Origin: Chloroflexota bacterium
GTDB lineage: Bacteria > Chloroflexota > Anaerolineae > Aggregatilineales > J027
Assembly (NCBI GenBank): GCA_016234595.1
Contig: JACRBG010000043.1
Coordinates: forward strand, 62,001 to 126,000
Length of the DNA stretch: 64,000 nt
Reading direction: 5' to 3'
Positions 8,314 to 17,265 of the stretch are shown piece after piece. The number at the start of each line of letters is the position of its first letter. Within the stretch, counting starts at the first letter, position 1. Below the pieces are notes generated by a model. It had not been told where the DNA came from and did no database searches. It saw nothing but the letters and a program-made list of their open reading frames with translations. The position numbers and the translations under genes were made by a program.

Positions 8314-9846
8314 TTACCCTTTCAACCCAGAGGAAGTAATGCCCTCGACAAAATATTTCTGGGCAAGGATAAATACCAGAATCGGCGGCAAGATCATGAC
8401 AGCCGCACCTGTGAGCACCAAATTGGGCTTATCGGCATGAATGTTGCTGAGTGTAATCAGCGACAGGGTCAGCACATGGTCGTTTTTGTTGGTGGTGCTG
8501 ATAATCACCAAAGGCCAAATGAAGCTATTCCACGCATACAGGAAGGTAAAAATGCCTTGGGTGGCAATTACGGGAGTACTGAGGGGTACAAAAATCCGCC
8601 ACAAAATCCGTAGGCGACTGCATCCATCTAAAAGCGCGGCTTCTTCGATTTCTTTAGGGAAGGTCACAAAAAATTGGCGCATCAGGAATGTGCCATAGGC
8701 ACTGAAGATCCAAGGTACGATAAGCGACACAATCTTGTCATTCCACCCAATCGCCACCATCAGCTTATACATCGGCACAATCAAAACCACAAAGGGGATC
8801 ATGATGGAGCCAAGATAGGCGAGGAATAGCGTATCCCGCCCCTTAAACTCAATACGCGAGAAGGCATAGCCCCCAAACACCGAGGTGATAATTTGCCCCA
8901 AAACGACTGAGATGGTGACTAAAATAGTATTGACCAACGGGCGGTCTAATTTTAGGCTGTCTTCTTGCCCCTGTCCCAAAACCGTATCATAGTTCTTCAG
9001 TTGAAACTCAACCTTCTCAGCAGCTTTTACGGTTTCAATCGGGGTGGTATAAACCACAAACTGGGTATCTTTAGGGTCAACAAAAACAGTCATTGTTGAA
9101 TTAGAAGCCATTAGAAGTTCTTGGACTGAGTTGCCGCTGCGAAGTTCATAAACCGGATAATCACGATCTTTGCCCTCCTTATCAAGCAAGGTTTCTTCGC
9201 GTCCAGTGTTGACTAAGATAGCCTCATTACCCGACGACTTTAGGCCATCGGCGCGATAGACATAGAGCGGTACTTCTAGGTTTTGCTCCGACAAAATAGT
9301 TGTTTCAGGCTGCCCTTCGTGCATGACCCCATATACCGCAAATTCATTGGTGCGATTGTTGCGGTCGGTCAATTTAACCTGTTCGCTGGTTTGGCTAAGG
9401 GTTAGTTCGACCCCGGGAGATTTGTCCAATTCAAAAGTCGTGCCATCATTGGCGACCCAGCCCAATGGGAAAATCATCAACACCTCAGGCCGGCGACGGG
9501 CGTTGGCGTGACTATCAAGTTTTAATTCCGCTTCCAATAGATTACGGGTCGTGAGATAGCCGAATTCGATCTTATCTTTATCCCCGTTGGCAATTACCGC
9601 GTCTCGCTCTTTGCCATTGACCTCAAAACTATAGAGCGGCACTTGAGCACCATTGTAATCGGTGGTCAATTGGGTAAAAGGTAGCAGGCGGCGTGGGTTG
9701 GCCGCGAAGTCCTGATTATTTTTGAGTGAAGCCAGTAGCATATACAGAAAAGGAAATAACATGAGAAAGCCGACGGTCAGCAATATCAGGTGGATACACC
9801 CGCGTGAGGCCCACACCTTGAGGACATGGTTTTGTTCTTTTTGCAT
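8314..9846 (-). CDS. Sugar ABC transporter permease, MalG type, with large extracytoplasmic insertion
   Basis: Start taken at 9846: AAAGGAGG lies 7 bases upstream and overlaps the stop of the preceding permease gene, whereas an upstream in-frame ATG at 9897 lies inside that gene. 510 residues, far longer than the usual 270-300. One membrane segment (about 15-40) is followed by about 260 extracytoplasmic residues (about 42-300), then the usual five-segment binding-protein-dependent permease domain. The EAA coupling motif reads EEAALLDGCSRLRILWRIFVP. The insertion contains recurring VPLY/PVYEL segments with later FVDP. It is the second permease of the lacI-SBP-permease-permease operon; no ATPase gene is present, so a shared MsmX-type ATPase is likely. 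Confidence 0.9.
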   Translation of the reverse strand: MQKEQNHVLKVWASRGCIHLILLTVGFLMLFPFLYMLLASLKNNQDFAANPRRLLPFTQLTTDYNGAQVPLYSFEVNGKERDAVIANGDKDKIEFGYLTTRNLLEAELKLDSHANARRRPEVLMIFPLGWVANDGTTFELDKSPGVELTLSQTSEQVKLTDRNNRTNEFAVYGVMHEGQPETTILSEQNLEVPLYVYRADGLKSSGNEAILVNTGREETLLDKEGKDRDYPVYELRSGNSVQELLMASNSTMTVFVDPKDTQFVVYTTPIETVKAAEKVEFQLKNYDTVLGQGQEDSLKLDRPLVNTILVTISVVLGQIITSVFGGYAFSRIEFKGRDTLFLAYLGSIMIPFVVLIVPMYKLMVAIGWNDKIVSLIVPWIFSAYGTFLMRQFFVTFPKEIEEAALLDGCSRLRILWRIFVPLSTPVIATQGIFTFLYAWNSFIWPLVIISTTNKNDHVLTLSLITLSNIHADKPNLVLTGAAVMILPPILVFILAQKYFVEGITSSGLKG

Positions 9847-9859
9847 GGCTCTGCCTCCT

Positions 9860-11533
9860 TTAGGCTGTCTTGTCGCGGTTGATGCGAAATTGGACAAGTG
9901 TCACCACAAAAATGATGGCAAACAACATCCATGCCAGTGCCGATGAATAGCCAAACTGAATATCTTGGAAGCCCTTGAGGTAAAGATTCAGGACAGCAGT
10001 CCGTACTTCATCAGGGAAGGCCGCCCCACGAAATAGCACAAAAGGTTCATTAAAGACCTGTAAGCCGTTGATGATGGTTGTCACCACCACAAAAAAGGTC
10101 GTTGGGCGCAGTTGCGGAAGAGTAATAAAGCGGAACTGATTAAGTTGATTGGCCCCATCTACTTGGGCTGCTTCATAGAGATCGTTTGGAATCCCCTGCA
10201 AACCCGCCAAAAACAACACCATATTGAACCCAACTACTTGCCATGCTGCCATCAAAACCATTGAGAACATCATGTAGCGGCTATCACTTAACCACCCGAT
10301 TTCGGTATCTTTAAACGATGTACCAAGCGTATCGTTCAAAAATGTGGTCACTTGGGTAATGGAGTAGTTGATAAAACCGACACTGGAACTGTAGAGTGCA
10401 ATACGCCAAATCAGAGCAATCCCGACAACCGCAGCAACCGATGGTAAGAAAAAAGCCGCTCGATAGATTTTCATACCCGGTATCTTGGAATTGAGGATAA
10501 CTGCCAACAGCAGAGCCGGAATCGTTGCGAGGGGGATTAGCATCAAGCAAAACAAAAAGGTATTACGGAGACTAATCCAAAAATAGGCATCTTTCGCCCC
10601 AATGACAGTGGTTTTATCGCCTATTCTGAAGGTTTCCAAAACACGATAGCCTGCATCAAGGGCGTCTTGTGGATAGCGATCATTTTCGCCTTGGGTCTTA
10701 AATTCTATTGAAAGGGCCTTACCATAGTTATCAAGGCCGACAAAATTGGGTTCCTTAACCCCCACACTATCTGTAAAACTTAAATAGAGGGAAAGTACCA
10801 GCGGCCCAGCAAAGAAAATCATAAACCCAATAATATTGGGGGAAAGCATCAACCACCCCTGCCATGCGATTTGTTGGTCGGTGGTCTCACCAAAATAATC
10901 CCCCATCAACAACATCCGATAGGCCCCAAAAGCGAAAATAATTATCAAGGCAGTCGCGGCCCATGTCCGGGCTTCATCATATTTACCCAATACACTGCTC
11001 GCCCCATCTAAAATGCCGCCAAAAAATAGCAGGCAAATGAGCGACAACATGCCAATCCCAATACCCACCAGCTCGAGTCGGTTTTGAAGCGGTTTACCAT
11101 CCTCTAGGCGCCCAGCAATCCAATAAAGGGCATAGGCCAGCACCAACCCCCACATCCAAACCGTATTTTCATATAAGGCGGTAGCAATGGCATCAAAACC
11201 CGTAAAAACGCCCCAAATATGCAGTAAATAGATCGAGGCAAAAACCATGCCCAAATAATGCAGGGCCAACGAGAGGAAACGACCATTCGGGTTTTTGAGC
11301 AGCAATAAGAAAATCGCTGAGGCCGCTGCAATCGCTGGAAGAAATGCAATCACCCCAACAAAATATTGGACGCTATTGCCTAAGGCATAGAATTCATCTA
11401 ACCTAAAAATTTTTAGACTCAACAAGCTGCTGACAATAATAGTAATGATGTTTAAAACAATGCTGATGGGAATTGCCAACGGGAGGCCAGTCGGTTTGTT
11501 CGTTGGGTTGGCGCTCCTAACCAAAGTAGTCAT
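9860..11533 (-). CDS. Sugar ABC transporter permease, MalF type, with N-terminal membrane extension
   Basis: 557 residues against about 300 for a typical MalF-type permease. The standard module starts near residue 225 (QGWLMLSPNIIGFMIFF). It ends with the EAA loop LYEAAQVDGANQLNQFRFITLPQLRP and a last membrane segment. In front of it lie about 220 residues with roughly six predicted membrane segments, an extension I do not recognise. Between the first and second core segments is a loop of about 70 residues (FVGLDNYGKAL onward). The start has AAAGGGGG upstream. The MalG-type gene follows after 13 bases. Confidence 0.88.
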   Translation of the reverse strand: MTTLVRSANPTNKPTGLPLAIPISIVLNIITIIVSSLLSLKIFRLDEFYALGNSVQYFVGVIAFLPAIAAASAIFLLLLKNPNGRFLSLALHYLGMVFASIYLLHIWGVFTGFDAIATALYENTVWMWGLVLAYALYWIAGRLEDGKPLQNRLELVGIGIGMLSLICLLFFGGILDGASSVLGKYDEARTWAATALIIIFAFGAYRMLLMGDYFGETTDQQIAWQGWLMLSPNIIGFMIFFAGPLVLSLYLSFTDSVGVKEPNFVGLDNYGKALSIEFKTQGENDRYPQDALDAGYRVLETFRIGDKTTVIGAKDAYFWISLRNTFLFCLMLIPLATIPALLLAVILNSKIPGMKIYRAAFFLPSVAAVVGIALIWRIALYSSSVGFINYSITQVTTFLNDTLGTSFKDTEIGWLSDSRYMMFSMVLMAAWQVVGFNMVLFLAGLQGIPNDLYEAAQVDGANQLNQFRFITLPQLRPTTFFVVVTTIINGLQVFNEPFVLFRGAAFPDEVRTAVLNLYLKGFQDIQFGYSSALAWMLFAIIFVVTLVQFRINRDKTA

Positions 11534-11575
11534 TAATTTTTGCCCCCTTTACCCTAACTCAATATTTTGATGGGG

Positions 11576-11607
11576 AAAAAAGTGGGGAGGATAAACCTAT
11601 CCCCCCC
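11576..11607 (-). terminator. Strong hairpin with T run between binding-protein and permease genes
   Basis: Minus-strand 10-bp stem GGGGGGGATA/TATCCTCCCC with one G-U pair and a GGTT tetraloop (11584-11607), followed by AC and TTTTTT. It has the form of an intrinsic terminator. Placed between SBP and permease genes of one operon, it most likely gives partial termination and/or protects the upstream message, so that binding protein exceeds permease. Confidence 0.85.
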
Positions 11608-11630
11608 TCTATCAGATTGAGAATTTGAGC

Positions 11631-12902
11631 CTATTGGCCTTCTGTGCCAAAGAATGGATCAATCTGAGCGCAGATGGTGTCGGCAAATTCCTGCGCCGTG
11701 AGGTCACCAGAAACGACGGCGCTCACTTGGCTATCCAAAACAGCTACAATGCTCGTCCAGTCGCCTGCCCATACAGGATTTTCGGCCACGCCATAGCCCA
11801 AGCCATTGACGAACGCCTGATTGTTGACACCGAGATCAGAGAAGGTCGCAAGGAAATCATCCACGCCTGAGCCACTAACACGGCTGGGGATGTTGGCCCC
11901 CAAACCAGCAATCTTACCCTGAATTTCGGGGCTGGTCAGTTGCTGAAGAAGTTCCCATGCTTCGGCAGGGTGTTCGGTCTTGGCATTCACCACATAAGCA
12001 CCCCAAAATAACCAATTGCTGGGGCCGCCGGGGCCAACGGGTAGTTCAGCAACGTTCCAATTGAAGGTTACATTTGCTACGGCACCGGGGGTTGCCCAGC
12101 GACCGTTCATATACATACCCACATTACCAGCATAGAAGACGGGTTCGGGGTCTTCACCCCACGGAACAGCCAAACCGTCTTGGTACAGACTTGCCATCGT
12201 TTCGAGGCCAGCAACGGTATTGTCATTGCCCATACCGCAACCAGTGTAGTCTTCATTGAAGAAGCTAGAACCAGCGCCATTGATGAAATAACCGTATGGC
12301 CCCCACCAATTGCTCATGCCAAAGCCCTTGACATCACCACCCAGCGCGGTGATTTCTTCACCAGCGGTGCGGAAGTCTTCCCAAGTCCAGCCTTCAGCCG
12401 GGTAATCCAGACCCGCTTCGTCAAAGAGGTCTTGATTGTAGTAGATGGCAAACGCCGAGGCGTCACGGGGCAGACCCCACAGCGAGTCACTGCCATCCAG
12501 TGAATAGGTCAATTGCTCCATAATTTGGGGATAGAAATCTTCTTGGCTAAAGCCGTCGGTTGAGGCCGCAAGGTCATTCAGGTTTAGAATGAGGCCCAAT
12601 TTGGCGAAACGGGCAACGTCGGCACCGGGAATCCAGAACACGTCTGGGGCAGTACCAGCCGTCAGTTCAGTCACCAACACATCCGAATAACCAGCCCCTT
12701 CGGAATTACCAGCTTCGTATTGCAGCGTGACACCATCCCAAGCGGCGTCAATTTCGTCGCTGGCAGCTTGGTAAACATCAATCTCGGCCTGATTGTCAGG
12801 GCGGGTGCGCCAACGCAACGTAATATCATCTTGGGCATTAACTGCCAACACGGGCAGCAGCATCGCCACCAAAATTGCCAATACAAATAAACGCTTAAAC
12901 AT
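11631..12902 (-). CDS. Sugar ABC transporter solute-binding protein (family 1)
   Basis: 423 residues. The N-terminus MFKRLFVLAILVAMLLPVLAVNAQ is a Sec signal peptide ending in a signal-peptidase-I-like site (VNAQ), not a lipobox. The mature part has the family 1 pattern: DNQAEIDVYQAASDEI at the start, LTAGTAPDVFWIPGADVARFAKLG, then LYYNQ-type hinge text (FAIYYNQDLFDEAGLDYPAEGWTWEDF) and the C-terminal half. Captures an oligosaccharide outside the cell for the permeases. AGGAGG stands 8 bases before the ATG. The lacI gene lies 108 bases upstream in the same direction. With no Cys anchor, how it stays at the surface is not evident. Confidence 0.92.
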   Translation of the reverse strand: MFKRLFVLAILVAMLLPVLAVNAQDDITLRWRTRPDNQAEIDVYQAASDEIDAAWDGVTLQYEAGNSEGAGYSDVLVTELTAGTAPDVFWIPGADVARFAKLGLILNLNDLAASTDGFSQEDFYPQIMEQLTYSLDGSDSLWGLPRDASAFAIYYNQDLFDEAGLDYPAEGWTWEDFRTAGEEITALGGDVKGFGMSNWWGPYGYFINGAGSSFFNEDYTGCGMGNDNTVAGLETMASLYQDGLAVPWGEDPEPVFYAGNVGMYMNGRWATPGAVANVTFNWNVAELPVGPGGPSNWLFWGAYVVNAKTEHPAEAWELLQQLTSPEIQGKIAGLGANIPSRVSGSGVDDFLATFSDLGVNNQAFVNGLGYGVAENPVWAGDWTSIVAVLDSQVSAVVSGDLTAQEFADTICAQIDPFFGTEGQ

Positions 12903-12953
12903 TTTGAAGACCTCCTAAATCGCTCGAAACAGATTCATTGGAAACATGGACGT

Positions 12954-12973
12954 AAAAGAAACTCGGTTCTTTT
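12954..12973. promoter_or_regulatory. Imperfect palindrome before the binding-protein gene
   Basis: AAAAGAA-ACTCGG-TTCTTTT: perfect 7-base arms with a 6-base centre, 51 bases before the SBP start. A possible operator or RNA element; it does not match the operator before lacI, so its role is uncertain. Confidence 0.3.
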
Positions 12974-13010
12974 CAATCGCTAAAACGTTCTCCTTTCAAC
13001 CAGAACACCA

Positions 13011-14027
13011 CTAGCGAGAAGATTTCGGCGGGGCCGACGATTCTCGAATACATAGCCGGGTCGGAATAACCACCGAGTCGGGAATTTCATTATTTAAGAG
13101 GGCAAATAGCATTTGAGCCGCCTGATGCCCTAGTTCAGGCGCACGCTGGTCAATCGTGGTTAGCGCCGGGGAAAACAACTGGGCTGAAAGAATGTCGTCA
13201 TAGCCCACGACGGTAATATCGTCTGGTACTCTAAACCCCATCTTTTGGACTTGTTGAATTGCGCCGAGCGCCATACGGTCATTGATGCAAACTAAGGCCG
13301 TCACATTTTCTTGGTTTAAAACTTCGGCAGCCCCTTGCATTCCACTGGCAATTGAAAAATCGCCTCGGTCAAACTTCGGGAACTGGGCATAATTCAGTCC
13401 AGCAGTTTCAGCCGTCGTTTGCAGACCTAAATGGCGATTTTGGATTGAATAGTGGAGCGACTCATCTACCGTCAAAATCCCGATATGGCGATGGCCCAAA
13501 CTCACCACATGCTCCATCAGAGAAGTGCTACCTTGTAGATCATCGCTGCGCACAAAATAGGGATGGTCGCCATAACCAATAGCAACTGCGGGGGTGTTTT
13601 TTCGCAACGAAGGCGATAGCACCGAACTCAAGGGCACATTATCTAGGGCAACAATGCCATCAAGATAGCTACTTTGAAGCAACCGACGGTAGTTTTCCTC
13701 GGGGCCGTCCGGGCTAAGGCGCGGGGTACTGAGGACAATGTTGTAGCCGCGCTCGTTACATTCAGCTTCGACGCCTTCCAAGATATATTGGACTAGAGGA
13801 TCGGTGAAGATGCCTTCGTAGACATAGGGGAAAATTACCCCAATGAGATGAGTTTTACCTGAGGACAAGGCACGGGCTGCTAAATTGGGTAAATATCCCA
13901 ATTCCTCAACTGCCGACATCACCTTGCGGCGGGTCTCTTCGGTGAAATAAGGGGTATTAGATAGCACCTTAGAGACAGTTGCTATTGAAACCCCTGCCTT
14001 TTGGGCGACTTCAGCCAAAGTAGGCAT
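13011..14027 (-). CDS. LacI-family transcriptional repressor
   Basis: 338 residues, full length. The N-terminal HTH is TLAEVAQKAGVSIATVSKVLSN with hinge helix LAARALSSGKT (about 50-60). The periplasmic-binding-protein-like effector domain follows, including VGYDDILSAQLFSPALTTIDQ. It is the first gene of the minus-strand operon lacI-SBP-MalF-MalG-GH42-GH31. A LacI-type operator lies 32-49 bases before its start, so autoregulation and control of the operon are likely. The inducer is presumably the sugar imported by the transporter. Confidence 0.92.
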   Translation of the reverse strand: MPTLAEVAQKAGVSIATVSKVLSNTPYFTEETRRKVMSAVEELGYLPNLAARALSSGKTHLIGVIFPYVYEGIFTDPLVQYILEGVEAECNERGYNIVLSTPRLSPDGPEENYRRLLQSSYLDGIVALDNVPLSSVLSPSLRKNTPAVAIGYGDHPYFVRSDDLQGSTSLMEHVVSLGHRHIGILTVDESLHYSIQNRHLGLQTTAETAGLNYAQFPKFDRGDFSIASGMQGAAEVLNQENVTALVCINDRMALGAIQQVQKMGFRVPDDITVVGYDDILSAQLFSPALTTIDQRAPELGHQAAQMLFALLNNEIPDSVVIPTRLCIRESSAPPKSSR

Positions 14028-14058
14028 AAAAAACCGTCAATCTCTTAAAAATAAATAG

Positions 14059-14076
14059 TAGTTAAGCGTTTAACTA
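14059..14076. promoter_or_regulatory. LacI-type operator upstream of lacI
   Basis: TAGTTAAGCGTTTAACTA is an 18-base palindrome with a central CG and a single mismatch between half-sites. LacI-family operators characteristically have a central CG flanked by A/T-rich arms. It sits 32 bases before the lacI start at 14027, where it would block transcription of the sugar operon. Confidence 0.75.
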
Positions 14077-14170
14077 TTATACTCCATATTCGCGTCGAGG
14101 GGGTAGTCTTTTTTTCTACATTTTTTTGAGGTAACTGATTTTTCGGTTGGGTCTTATTTTTTTGCAAACC

Positions 14171-14200
14171 TTGACACGCATTTATAGTAGTCTGTGATAT
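14171..14200 (+). promoter_or_regulatory. Putative sigma-70-type promoter of the hybrid kinase gene
   Basis: TTGACA (14171-14176), 18-base spacer, TGATAT (14195-14200), ending 42 bases before the ATG of the kinase gene. A one-base-shifted -10 (GATATT) is possible. Confidence 0.55.
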
Positions 14201-14242
14201 TCTTATCAATAAGACAATTAATGATGATCTATCACAGTAAAA

Positions 14243-16879
14243 ATGAATCCAACCCGCTATTTTGAGAGTCTTTGGCAGCGTCTAACTCAACCCCACCCTT
14301 CGCTTGAGTGTCCTGATGCAAGGCGACAGGCCCACTTATTGTCTTCGCTGCTGATCCCCTTGATTGGGCTGGGGATTTTGAGCCTAGGCATCAGTCTTCA
14401 ATTGGGTAGTGGATTTGGAATCATTTCTTATATTGAGACAGGCCTTATTTTTGTAACCCTCGTTGTTTTATTGATTGTCTATGGAATAAGCCGAACCCAA
14501 CATTATCAACTGGCGGCCCGGTTGGCTGTGACCATCACTTTTTGCAGCATCTACACTTCAATTGCCCTTGATCCGAAGGTTGTTCAAGGCTATGCGGTTT
14601 ATCTGGTGATCGCAGTGATGCTAAGTGGCCTTTTGTTATCTCTGCGAACGACTACGTTAATTGCCGTCGCCTCGATAGCGCCATTGGGGATATTATGGGC
14701 ATTTTTTGATAAATCCGAATTTGTCTATCCTATTTTGTTTCTCCTCCTCGCCAACATCCTAATAATCTTATCCATTCATCACCGTAATCATCTAGAAAAA
14801 GACCGTCAACAGCAGTTACACACTCGGATTGTTGAGCGGGAGAACACAGAAGATGAGCTTCATCGAATCACCTTACGTTTAAGTAAATTGATTGAAAATT
14901 TGCAGGTCGGGGTCTTGGTTGAGAACGAAAACCGTAATATTGTCCTCATTAACGAAGCTTTTTGTCGTCTATTTTTGATCCCCTTACCGCCGAAAACTTT
15001 GATTGGAACTGATTGCCGCGAAGCTGCCGAAAATTCTAGGCGGCTATTTGTAGACCCACTATTCAATGTCCATATAGATGAAATCTTAATGGCCCGCAGC
15101 CCTGTCTTTGCTGAAGAGCTCTTATTAAAAGATGGCCGAGTATTTGAGCGTGATTATGTACCAATTACCTCGGCTGGTGAGCCTTTGGGGAATCTATGGC
15201 AATATCGGGACATTACCGACGCTACCCGCGCCAAACAACGTCAACAACGCCTGTTAGAACTAGAGCAAGTTTTACGTCAGATTACCCATCTGTTTTTGCA
15301 GCATGACGACGCTAATGAAGCCATGCAAAAAGCATTGGCAACCATTGGAGTATTTTTTGATGTATCCCGAGCCTACGTATTTCGATTTAGAATTAGCGAG
15401 CATCTGATGGATAATACGCTAGAATGGTGCGCTCCCGATGTTCAAAGCCAGTTAAAACAGTTTCAGGAACTCCCCTTCGAAACACTTTTTCCCTCCTTGC
15501 TCCCTATGTTGACCAATGAGGGGGTCATTGCGCCTGCTCACGTTGACGAACTACCGCCTGACATCCGGGACGGACTGATACAACAGAAAATTGAAGCGGT
15601 CTTAGTGTTGCCATTCTATTTTGGTGGGCAGTTGCAGGGTTTTATTGGCTTTGACGAAAAACGCCATCCCCGGGAATGGTTGCCTGAAGAAATCGCAACG
15701 CTCCGCACCATTGCCGAAAGTTATGCTCGTTTGTTGGAACGTCAGCAAAATGCCCATTTGCTAATTCAAGCCCGCGATGAAGCCTTGCGCTTGGCAAAAG
15801 TCAAAAGCGAGTTTATGTCGAATATAAGCCATGAAATTCGCACCCCTATGACCGGCATCATCGGCATGTTAGAACTGTTGTTAGAAACACCCCTAGATTC
15901 TGAGCAACGTGATTTTGCCCAGACTGCCCGCGAAAGCAGTCAAAAATTGCTCTACATTGTGAACAGCGTCTTGGATTTTTCCAAAATAGAGGCAGGTCGA
16001 GTAACCCTTGAAAATGAATCACTTGATCTGAAAAAACTGGTCGCGGATGTGCAAGCTAACCTAGCCCGCCAATTAGAAACAAAGCATTTGGCATTCAAGA
16101 TCGAAATTGAGTCCCCAAAGCGAGTCATCGGGGATGGAAATCGCCTGCATCAAGTGTTGTTCAATCTTGCCAGTAATGCCATAAAATTTACACAGGAGGG
16201 AGAAATACGAATTGGCATTAAACAAGTTGCTGCCGATTCTGACTTCGTAAAACTGCGCTTCGAAGTTCAAGATCCGGGCATTGGCATTGCGCCTGAACAT
16301 CTTGAACGGATTTTTGACAGTTTTATACATACCGATAGCTCAACGGTCCGGCGGTATAGTGGAACAGGGCTTGGCTTGGCAATAACTCGACAATTAGTGC
16401 AATTAATGGGAGGCACGATCGAGGTCGAAAGTGAATTAGGACACGGCAGTACGTTCGCATTCACACTAAACCTGCCGATTGATAGTAAAAGCCAAAACGC
16501 CCAACGTATCCACGATTTTAGTAAATTACATGTGTTAGTCATTGATGAAGATGAAACAGCCCGATATCGCTTAACCCAACAATTGAAGATGTTAGGCGTA
16601 ACTGAAATTGAGGCCCGAGTCGACCTAGCTTCGTTGCCCAATGACGCAACAAATCTTGCCAGTAATGTCGTTTTTTTAAGAGATTCAATTCCTCTACTCA
16701 ACACGATATGGGCAAAAGATCGTTGCGTGCTGGTAAGATTGGACGACACCGAAAACCGCCCCTTTTATCCCACCCCGGATGGATTCGATTTGCGATTGAT
16801 TCAGCCTATCCACCCAGACAATCTCTATGCCAGCCTCATTGAAATCTGCGATATTCTGCGAGTACCTAATGAGCCATAG
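14243..16879 (+). CDS. Membrane hybrid histidine kinase with PAS, GAF and degenerate receiver
   Basis: 878 residues. About six membrane segments in the first 180 residues are followed by a short linker, a PAS domain (about 205-325, ending in [13 protein letters not shown]) and a GAF domain (about 340-500). HisKA follows with [11 protein letters not shown] and phospho-acceptor His530. The ATPase domain has [15 protein letters not shown] (N box), DPGIGI (G1) and GTGLGLAI (G2). From about residue 757 there is a receiver-like segment ([16 protein letters not shown]) with acidic residues, but the beta-3 site reads VVFLRDSIP. The phospho-acceptor Asp is therefore shifted or replaced by Arg. The receiver is probably non-phosphorylatable or regulatory. 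The gene converges with the receiver gene at 16887 with only 7 bases between, so the free receiver may be its target. Confidence 0.92.
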   Translation: MNPTRYFESLWQRLTQPHPSLECPDARRQAHLLSSLLIPLIGLGILSLGISLQLGSGFGIISYIETGLIFVTLVVLLIVYGISRTQHYQLAARLAVTITFCSIYTSIALDPKVVQGYAVYLVIAVMLSGLLLSLRTTTLIAVASIAPLGILWAFFDKSEFVYPILFLLLANILIILSIHHRNHLEKDRQQQLHTRIVERENTEDELHRITLRLSKLIENLQVGVLVENENRNIVLINEAFCRLFLIPLPPKTLIGTDCREAAENSRRLFVDPLFNVHIDEILMARSPVFAEELLLKDGRVFERDYVPITSAGEPLGNLWQYRDITDATRAKQRQQRLLELEQVLRQITHLFLQHDDANEAMQKALATIGVFFDVSRAYVFRFRISEHLMDNTLEWCAPDVQSQLKQFQELPFETLFPSLLPMLTNEGVIAPAHVDELPPDIRDGLIQQKIEAVLVLPFYFGGQLQGFIGFDEKRHPREWLPEEIATLRTIAESYARLLERQQNAHLLIQARDEALRLAKVKSEFMSNISHEIRTPMTGIIGMLELLLETPLDSEQRDFAQTARESSQKLLYIVNSVLDFSKIEAGRVTLENESLDLKKLVADVQANLARQLETKHLAFKIEIESPKRVIGDGNRLHQVLFNLASNAIKFTQEGEIRIGIKQVAADSDFVKLRFEVQDPGIGIAPEHLERIFDSFIHTDSSTVRRYSGTGLGLAITRQLVQLMGGTIEVESELGHGSTFAFTLNLPIDSKSQNAQRIHDFSKLHVLVIDEDETARYRLTQQLKMLGVTEIEARVDLASLPNDATNLASNVVFLRDSIPLLNTIWAKDRCVLVRLDDTENRPFYPTPDGFDLRLIQPIHPDNLYASLIEICDILRVPNEP

Positions 16880-16886
16880 ATTAAGA

Positions 16887-17258
16887 TTATTCTAATCGCA
16901 GATGGCGAGTAACAATCTCGCGCAATTCTTGGGTACTGAAGGGTTTATAAAGAAACCCAACCGATCCTAATTCAAAAGCGAGGGATTCATCTTGGGGGTC
17001 GTTGCGGGCCGTAAAGGTAATAATCGGGATATTGGCATTTTGTTCGATCGCTTTTAAATTACGAATCAGTTCAAAACCATCCATATCGGGCAAACCAATA
17101 TCCACAATCGCAAGATCAAAGATCTGTTCTTTGGCAACAGCTAATGCCTCAAAGCCGTCCGCTGCGCCATAAACTTCTACACCTAAGGGTTTGAGGGTGT
17201 AAGCCACCAAGCGACGAGTCACACTTTCGTCATCTACCACTAATATAATTGGGGTCAT
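16887..17258 (-). CDS. Stand-alone response regulator receiver (CheY-like)
   Basis: 123 residues, receiver only. Acidic pair Asp9-Asp10 (VVDDES), phospho-acceptor Asp53 in LAIVDIGLPDMDG, conserved Thr in ITFTARND and Lys in FLYKPFS. No output domain, so it signals by protein contact. Last gene of the STAS / SpoIIE / RsbW-like / receiver operon (7-base gap to the preceding gene). It may be phosphorylated by the convergent hybrid kinase and feed its state into the partner switch; that link is inferred from position. Confidence 0.9.
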   Translation of the reverse strand: MTPIILVVDDESVTRRLVAYTLKPLGVEVYGAADGFEALAVAKEQIFDLAIVDIGLPDMDGFELIRNLKAIEQNANIPIITFTARNDPQDESLAFELGSVGFLYKPFSTQELREIVTRHLRLE

Positions 17259-17265
17259 AATCAGA

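Noticed and set aside
12979-12996. AACGTT-centred sequence as a second LacI operator before the binding-protein gene
   Set aside because: Only the central six bases are symmetric and the half-sites do not match the operator at 14059.
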